Assembly (NCBI GenBank): GCA_026995955.1
Contig: JALWNJ010000326.1
Location: 1-10,595, forward strand
DNA: 10,595 nt
From: Gammaproteobacteria bacterium
Lineage (GTDB): Bacteria > Pseudomonadota > Gammaproteobacteria > J044
Direction of reading: 5' to 3'
The position numbers and the translations under genes are program-made. The notes under the pieces are model-generated. The model was not told the origin of the DNA, searched no databases, and saw nothing but the letters and a program-made list of their open reading frames with translations. Below are positions 6,420-10,595 of this stretch, piece by piece (within the stretch, counting starts at the first letter, position 1; every line of letters begins with the position of its first letter).

Positions 6420-6806
6420 ATGCGCATCCTGCACACCATGATCCGGGTCGGCGACCTGGTCCGCTCCATCGCCTTCTACACCGAGGTACTCGGCATGCGG
6501 CTGCTGCGCCGCAAGGACTACCCGGAGGGCAAGTTCACCCTGGCCTTCGTCGGCTATGGGGAGGAAACGGAGCAATGCGTGATCGAGCTGACCTGGAACT
6601 GGGGCGTGGACCACTACGACCTGGGCAACGGATTCGGCCACATCGCCATCGAGGTGGACGATGTGTACGCGGCCGCCGAGCGCATCCGCAAGCGCGGCGG
6701 CAAGATCATCCGCGAGCCGGGCCCGATGAACGCCGGCACCACCATCATCGCCTTCGTCGAGGATCCGGACGGCTATCAGATCGAGCTGCTGGGGCCGAGG
6801 GGCTGA
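6420..6806 (+). CDS. gloA: Lactoylglutathione lyase (glyoxalase I), Ni-type
   Basis: 128 residues, one vicinal-oxygen-chelate subunit of the short bacterial form, cytoplasmic dimer. The ATG at 6420 has AGGGAG seven bases upstream. His5, Glu56, His74 and Glu122 fall at exactly the residue numbers of the metal ligands in E. coli Glo[36 protein letters not shown] and [12 protein letters not shown] are family blocks. The short zinc-class insertions are absent, which fits nickel/cobalt activation. The enzyme isomerises the hemithioacetal of methylglyoxal and glutathione to S-lactoylglutathione, which glyoxalase II then hydrolyses. No glyoxalase II is present here: the neighbouring metallo-beta-lactamase-fold protein has ETHE1-type signatures instead. 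The gene runs towards tRNA-Met with only 16 purine-rich bases between them. Confidence 0.94.
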   Translation: MRILHTMIRVGDLVRSIAFYTEVLGMRLLRRKDYPEGKFTLAFVGYGEETEQCVIELTWNWGVDHYDLGNGFGHIAIEVDDVYAAAERIRKRGGKIIREPGPMNAGTTIIAFVEDPDGYQIELLGPRG

Positions 6807-6822
6807 GGGAGAAAGGAAAGGA

Positions 6823-6899
6823 TGGTGGCTATGGGTGGATTCGAACCACCGACCCCATCATTATGAGTGATGTGCTCTAACCAGCTGAGCTACATAGCC
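6823..6899 (-). tRNA. tRNA-Met (CAT), elongator type
   Basis: 77 nt including encoded CCA. The acceptor arms GGCTATG/CATAGCC pair perfectly. The D-arm (AGCTCAGCTGGTTAGAGC), the anticodon loop CTCATAA (anticodon complementary to 6863-6865) and the T-loop GTTCGAATC are all intact. The anticodon stem and variable region closely resemble E. coli elongator tRNA-Met. A lysidine-modified tRNA-Ile2 also carries CAT, but its usual stem sequence differs. Confidence 0.92.
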
Positions 6900-6913
6900 A
6901 CTTGAGGGCGCGA

Positions 6914-6942
6914 AGGATACCGGAAAGGCCGGTTTCGGTCAA
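6914..6942 (-). promoter_or_regulatory. Sigma-70 promoter of tRNA-Met
   Basis: Read on the minus strand, TTGACC, a 17-base spacer, then TATCCT is a strong -35/-10 pair. It is followed by a GC-rich discriminator (TTCGCGCCC) just before the tRNA 5' end at 6899. GC-rich discriminators are typical of stringently controlled stable-RNA promoters. It separates tRNA-Met from the preceding ychF operon. Confidence 0.75.
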
Positions 6943-6977
6943 CGCCCGCCAGCGGACCGGTGGGCACTGCCGGGGCC

Positions 6978-8069
6978 TCAGACATTGAAGCGGAAGTGCA
7001 CCACATCGCCTTCCTGCATGATGTAGTCCTTGCCCTCCAGGCGCCACTTGCCGGCCTCCTTGGCGCCCTGCTCGCCGCCGCAGGCAATGAAGTCCTCGTA
7101 GGCCACCACCTCGGCGCGAATGAAGCCCTTCTCGAAGTCGGTGTGGATGACGCCCGCCGCCTGCGGCGCGGTGGCACCCTTGCGCACCGTCCAGGCCCGC
7201 ACTTCCTTGACGCCGGCGGTGAAGAAGGTCTGCAGGCCGAGCAGGTCGTAGCCGGCACGGATGACGCGGTTCAGCCCCGGCTCGTCCATGCCCATCTCGG
7301 CCAGGAACTCGGCCTGTTCGTCGCTGTCGAGCTGGGCGATCTCGGCCTCAATGGCGGCGCACACCGGCACCACCGCGGCGCCCTCTTCCTCGGCGCGGGC
7401 CCGCACCTGATCGAGCAGCGGATTGTCGGCAAAGCCGTCCTCGGCCACATTGGCGATGTACATCATCGGCTTGATGGTGATGAGGTGCAGCTCGCGGATC
7501 TGCTGGCGCTCGTCCTCGTCCAGTTCCAGGGTGCGCGCGGGACGCCCCTCCTGCAGGTGTGCCAGCACCCGCTCGAAGAAGGCCTTGCGGGCGATCTGCT
7601 CCTTGTTGCCGGACTTGGCCAGCTTGGCCACCCGGGCCACGGCCTTCTCGGCCGTTTCCATGTCGGCCAGCACCAGCTCGGTCTCGATCACCTCGATGTC
7701 GTCGATCGGCGACACGCGCCCGGAGACATGCACGATGTCGTCGTCCTCGAAGCAGCGCACCACATGGGCGATGGCATCGGTCTCGCTGATGTGGGCCAGG
7801 AACTGGTTGCCCAGCCCCTCGCCCTTCGAGGCCCCCTCCACCAGCCCGGCGATGTCGACGAACTCGATGGTGGTGGGCACGGTGCGCTCGGGCCTGACGA
7901 TCTCGGCCAGCGCGTCGAGCCTGGAATCCGGCACCGGCACGATGCCGACATTCGGATCGATGGTGCAGAAGGGATAGTTCTCGGCCTGGATCTCGGCCCG
8001 GGTCAGGGCATTGAACAGGGTGGACTTGCCGACATTGGGCAGCCCCACGATGCCACACTTGAATCCCAT
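6978..8069 (-). CDS. ychF: Ribosome-binding, redox-regulated ATPase YchF (Obg-like)
   Basis: 363 residues, the normal full length. The P-loop GLPNVGKS (9-16), the DIAGL box (72-76) and NVAE (207-210) in place of the GTPase NKxD motif are visible; this change is what gives YchF its preference for ATP over GTP. FLAHI (90-94) holds the conserved histidine segment. A coiled-coil helical domain lies about 125-200, and a TGS domain fills the C-terminal 80 residues ([29 protein letters not shown]). YchF binds ribosomes in the cytoplasm and is linked to translation and to the oxidative-stress response. The gene starts eight bases after the pth stop and is the last gene of the rplY-pth-ychF unit. A TAGG about seven bases before the ATG overlaps the pth stop codon and suggests translational coupling. 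Confidence 0.97.
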   Translation of the reverse strand: MGFKCGIVGLPNVGKSTLFNALTRAEIQAENYPFCTIDPNVGIVPVPDSRLDALAEIVRPERTVPTTIEFVDIAGLVEGASKGEGLGNQFLAHISETDAIAHVVRCFEDDDIVHVSGRVSPIDDIEVIETELVLADMETAEKAVARVAKLAKSGNKEQIARKAFFERVLAHLQEGRPARTLELDEDERQQIRELHLITIKPMMYIANVAEDGFADNPLLDQVRARAEEEGAAVVPVCAAIEAEIAQLDSDEQAEFLAEMGMDEPGLNRVIRAGYDLLGLQTFFTAGVKEVRAWTVRKGATAPQAAGVIHTDFEKGFIRAEVVAYEDFIACGGEQGAKEAGKWRLEGKDYIMQEGDVVHFRFNV

Positions 8070-8077
8070 GGTAATGC

Positions 8078-8659
8078 CTACCTCTTGCCATGCAGGCGGT
8101 TCATCGCCTGCTGCATGTCGCCACGAACGATCATCGGCAGCACGGCCAGTGCCTCGTCGATGGCCTCGTCGATGCTGCGCTGCTCCTCGCCGCTGGGGCG
8201 ATGCAGCACGAAATCGACCACCTGGTCCTTGTGTCCGGGATGGCCGATGCCCAGCCGCAGGCGCCAGAAGTCGGCGCCGATGTGGCGGATCAGGTCACGC
8301 AGACCATTGTGGCCGCCATGGCCACCGCCACGCTTGAGGCGTACCGTGCCCGGCGGCAGGTCCAGCTCGTCGTGCGCCACCAGCACCGCCTCGGGCGGCA
8401 CATGGTAGTAGTCGACGAACTGGCGCACCGACTGGCCACTGCGGTTCATGAAGGTCTGCGGCTTGAGCAGCCACAGGTCGCGACCCTCGAGCCGCAGCCG
8501 GCAGGCCTCGGCAAGGAAGCGCGATTCCTTGCGGAACGCCGCCCCCTCGCGCGCGGCCAGGCGCTCGACAAACCAAAACCCGGCATTGTGCCGGGTCTGG
8601 TCGTATTCGGGGCCCGGATTGCCCAGGCCCACGATGAGCCGGATGCCGTCAGCGGACAT
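8078..8659 (-). CDS. pth: Peptidyl-tRNA hydrolase (aminoacyl-tRNA hydrolase)
   Basis: 193 residues, typical length, cytoplasmic monomer. [20 protein letters not shown] contains Asn14 and the catalytic His24. [10 protein letters not shown] contains Met71 and Asn72, [10 protein letters not shown] contains Asp97, and [10 protein letters not shown] contains Asn118. These match the substrate-binding and catalytic set of bacterial Pth. The enzyme releases peptides from prematurely dissociated peptidyl-tRNA so that the tRNA can be reused. It lies nine bases after rplY and eight before ychF. The AGGAG upstream is 12 bases from the ATG, inside the end of rplY, so translational coupling to rplY is likely. 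The GTG nearer to that AGGAG is out of frame. Confidence 0.97.
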   Translation of the reverse strand: MSADGIRLIVGLGNPGPEYDQTRHNAGFWFVERLAAREGAAFRKESRFLAEACRLRLEGRDLWLLKPQTFMNRSGQSVRQFVDYYHVPPEAVLVAHDELDLPPGTVRLKRGGGHGGHNGLRDLIRHIGADFWRLRLGIGHPGHKDQVVDFVLHRPSGEEQRSIDEAIDEALAVLPMIVRGDMQQAMNRLHGKR

Positions 8660-8668
8660 CGACGGGAA

Positions 8669-9304
8669 TCACTCCTCGCCGCCTTCCCCCGCCTCGGCCT
8701 CCTCGCCGCCGGCTTCCTCGTCCTCGGCGCCGCCACGGGCCTTGAGGACGGTGACCACGGCATTGTCGTGGCCGTGCGCCAGCTCCACCAGCTCCACGCC
8801 CTCGGGCAGCTTGAGGTCGGACAGGTGCAGGGTCTCGCCGGCATGCAGCTCGGCCAGGTCCACCTCGATGTACTCGGGGATGCTGGCCGGCAGGCACACC
8901 ACCTCGACCTCCACCAGCAGGTGGGAGACGGTGCCGCCCTCGTTCTTGACCCCGACACAGCTCTCCTCGTTGAGGAAGTGCAGCGGCACATGGACATGGA
9001 TCTTCTCGTCCATGTTGATGCGCTGCAGATCGAAGTGCAGGATGTTGGGCTTGTAGGGATGGCGCTGCAGGTCACGCAGCACGACATTCTCGTCCTGGCC
9101 CTCCAGCTTGAGGGTCAGCACCTGGGAGTAGAAGCCCTCGTCGTCGAGATGCTTGAGCAGCTCGTTCTCGCGCACGCTGATGGGCGTGGGCTCCTTGCCG
9201 GCACCATAGACGATGCCCGGCACCAGGCCAGCGCGACGCAGGCGGCGGCTCGCACCCTTTCCCTGATCCTCGCGCTTCTCGGCGTTGATGATGTACTCGC
9301 TCAT
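8669..9304 (-). CDS. rplY: 50S ribosomal protein L25, general-stress (Ctc/TL5) long form
   Basis: 211 residues. The ATG at 9304 has GAGGT seven bases upstream, and [34 protein letters not shown] is the usual L25 opening. Residues 1-93 form the 5S-rRNA-binding domain. Residues from about 100 to 190 form the second, TL5-type domain ([39 protein letters not shown]). The last 20 residues are a low-complexity tail of Glu, Asp, Ala and Gly that is probably disordered. The protein sits in the large subunit bound to 5S rRNA. Two-domain forms are common in proteobacteria, in contrast to the short E. coli L25. It is 95 bp downstream of prs, and that gap contains competing hairpins. Confidence 0.96.
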   Translation of the reverse strand: MSEYIINAEKREDQGKGASRRLRRAGLVPGIVYGAGKEPTPISVRENELLKHLDDEGFYSQVLTLKLEGQDENVVLRDLQRHPYKPNILHFDLQRINMDEKIHVHVPLHFLNEESCVGVKNEGGTVSHLLVEVEVVCLPASIPEYIEVDLAELHAGETLHLSDLKLPEGVELVELAHGHDNAVVTVLKARGGAEDEEAGGEEAEAGEGGEE

Positions 9305-9316
9305 TTCTCTTACCTC

Positions 9317-9353
9317 GGTTGCCAATGAATGAAGGCAACCCCGAAGGGTTGCC
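9317..9353 (-). promoter_or_regulatory. Candidate rplY leader with mutually exclusive hairpins
   Basis: In transcription order on the minus strand there are three segments: GGCAACCC (9353-9346), GGGTTGCC (9341-9334) and GGCAACC (9323-9317). Segments 1 and 2 form an 8-bp stem with a TTCG loop, followed by the T-rich TTCATTCATT. Segment 2 can instead pair with segment 3, which abuts the GAGGT ribosome-binding site of rplY. The layout resembles an attenuator or an RBS-accessibility switch. The T-run is interrupted, so termination efficiency is uncertain. Confidence 0.5.
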
Positions 9354-9385
9354 CCGCCGCCCCGCGACCAGGGCGACGCACTTTC

Positions 9386-9399
9386 GAGGGCCGTGGCCC

Positions 9400-9401
<2 letters not shown>
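9386..9401 (-). other. Hairpin at the end of prs
   Basis: Perfect 7-bp arms GAGGGCC/GGCCCTC with a two-base centre overlap the prs stop codon (9400-9402). No T-tract follows (CGAAAGTGC). It is more likely a stabilising 3' hairpin or an inefficient terminator than a full stop. Confidence 0.4.
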
Positions 9402-10356
<955 letters not shown>

Positions 10357-10390
10357 GGATGCGACCCTGGTCGGTTCGTGCTTGGTTGTT

Positions 10391-10465
10391 TGGCTGGGCC
10401 GGCAGGATTCGAACCTGCGAATGCCGGAATCAAAATCCGGTGCCTTACCACTTGGCGACGGCCCA
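10391..10465 (-). tRNA. tRNA-Gln (TTG)
   Basis: 75 nt including encoded CCA. The acceptor arms TGGGCCG/CGGCCCA pair fully. The anticodon stem CCGGA/TCCGG closes the loop TTTTGAT, with anticodon TTG complementary to 10431-10433. The T-loop GTTCGAATC is intact. The body closely matches E. coli tRNA-Gln, and the position upstream of prs is conserved in gammaproteobacteria. No clear sigma-70 promoter lies in the 130 bp upstream. Confidence 0.95.
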
Positions 10466-10476
10466 GTAACTCGGTG

Positions 10477-10594
10477 TGCCGGCCCCAATGCCGCTTCGCG
10501 GCATGACCGGCAGGACGACTGCGGAACCCTGACGGGTTCCTTGCCCCTTCGGGGTCGTCGCCTGCGGCTCCGATGCTGGCACGCTGCGCGTGCC
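10477..10594. repeat. Cluster of nested palindromes upstream of tRNA-Gln
   Basis: Three structures fill this stretch. (1) Outer arms TGCCGG/CCGGCA (10477-10482 and 10507-10512) enclose ATGCCGC/GCGGCAT (10488-10504). (2) Outer arms ACGAC/GTCGT, extended by CAGG/CCTG across a CG bulge (10511-10564), enclose GGAACCC/GGGTTCC (10523-10540) and CCCC/GGGG (10544-10554). (3) GGCACGC/GCGTGCC (10578-10594). None is followed by a T-run on either strand. I see no credible coding sequence here. It may be a structured leader, processing region or REP-like array between tRNA-Gln and the gene beyond the window edge. Confidence 0.5.
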
Positions 10595-10595
10595 G

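Noticed and set aside
6960..8408. Long plus-strand open frame of 482 codons opposite ychF and pth
   Set aside because: It is antisense to two unmistakable conserved genes, is rich in His, Gly and Leu from reversed codons, and matches no family I recognise. Other long antisense frames (2267-3607 minus, 8090-9328 plus, 9319-10506 plus) are rejected for the same reason.
10357..10488. 44-residue N-terminal extension of prs
   Set aside because: It reads through the tRNA-Gln gene, and the known family start aligns with the ATG at 10356.

Overview
The window is high-GC DNA in which almost every base is coding. It most likely comes from a gammaproteobacterial chromosome. The best evidence is the right-hand block on the minus strand, tRNA-Gln - prs - rplY(ctc) - pth - ychF, a conserved gammaproteobacterial order. 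An elongator tRNA-Met of the Escherichia coli type and a Ni-type glyoxalase I with the E. coli metal ligands at identical positions agree with this. An N-acetylglutaminylglutamine amide (NAGGN) osmolyte enzyme and a persulfide dioxygenase would suit a salt-tolerant, sulfur-active species (Chromatiales-like or pseudomonad-like), but that is inference.

Left part, plus strand (1-5531). The window opens inside the NAGGN amidotransferase gene. Next is an OprC/NosA-type TonB-dependent copper receptor with both halves of the CxxxM/HxM copper site, closed by a strong intrinsic terminator. Then come a soluble diguanylate cyclase with a GAF-like N-terminus and a GGEEI active-site variant, and a MoeB/ThiF-type adenylyltransferase. 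The copper receptor and the cyclase are each preceded by a sequence matching the sigma-54 -24/-12 promoter (TGGCAC-N5-TTGC: one exact, one with a single mismatch). Palindromes and IHF-like cores lie upstream of both. This suggests that copper uptake and cyclic-di-GMP signalling share sigma-54/activator control, and it is the most interesting regulatory signal in the window.

Middle (5532-6822). The adenylyltransferase converges on an ETHE1-like persulfide dioxygenase (minus), which is divergent from glyoxalase I (plus) across a 98-bp gap. Both divergent enzymes act on glutathione conjugates (glutathione persulfide and the methylglyoxal hemithioacetal).

Right part, minus strand (6823-10595). 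In transcription order these are a palindrome-rich leader, tRNA-Gln, prs, rplY, pth, ychF and tRNA-Met. rplY-pth and pth-ychF are 8-9 bp apart and clearly one transcription unit. tRNA-Met has its own well-formed sigma-70 promoter. The prs-rplY gap can form two mutually exclusive hairpins next to the rplY Shine-Dalgarno sequence, a possible attenuator-like leader. No mobile element, CRISPR array, pseudogene or frameshift was seen, and no gene-free stretch exceeds about 220 bp.
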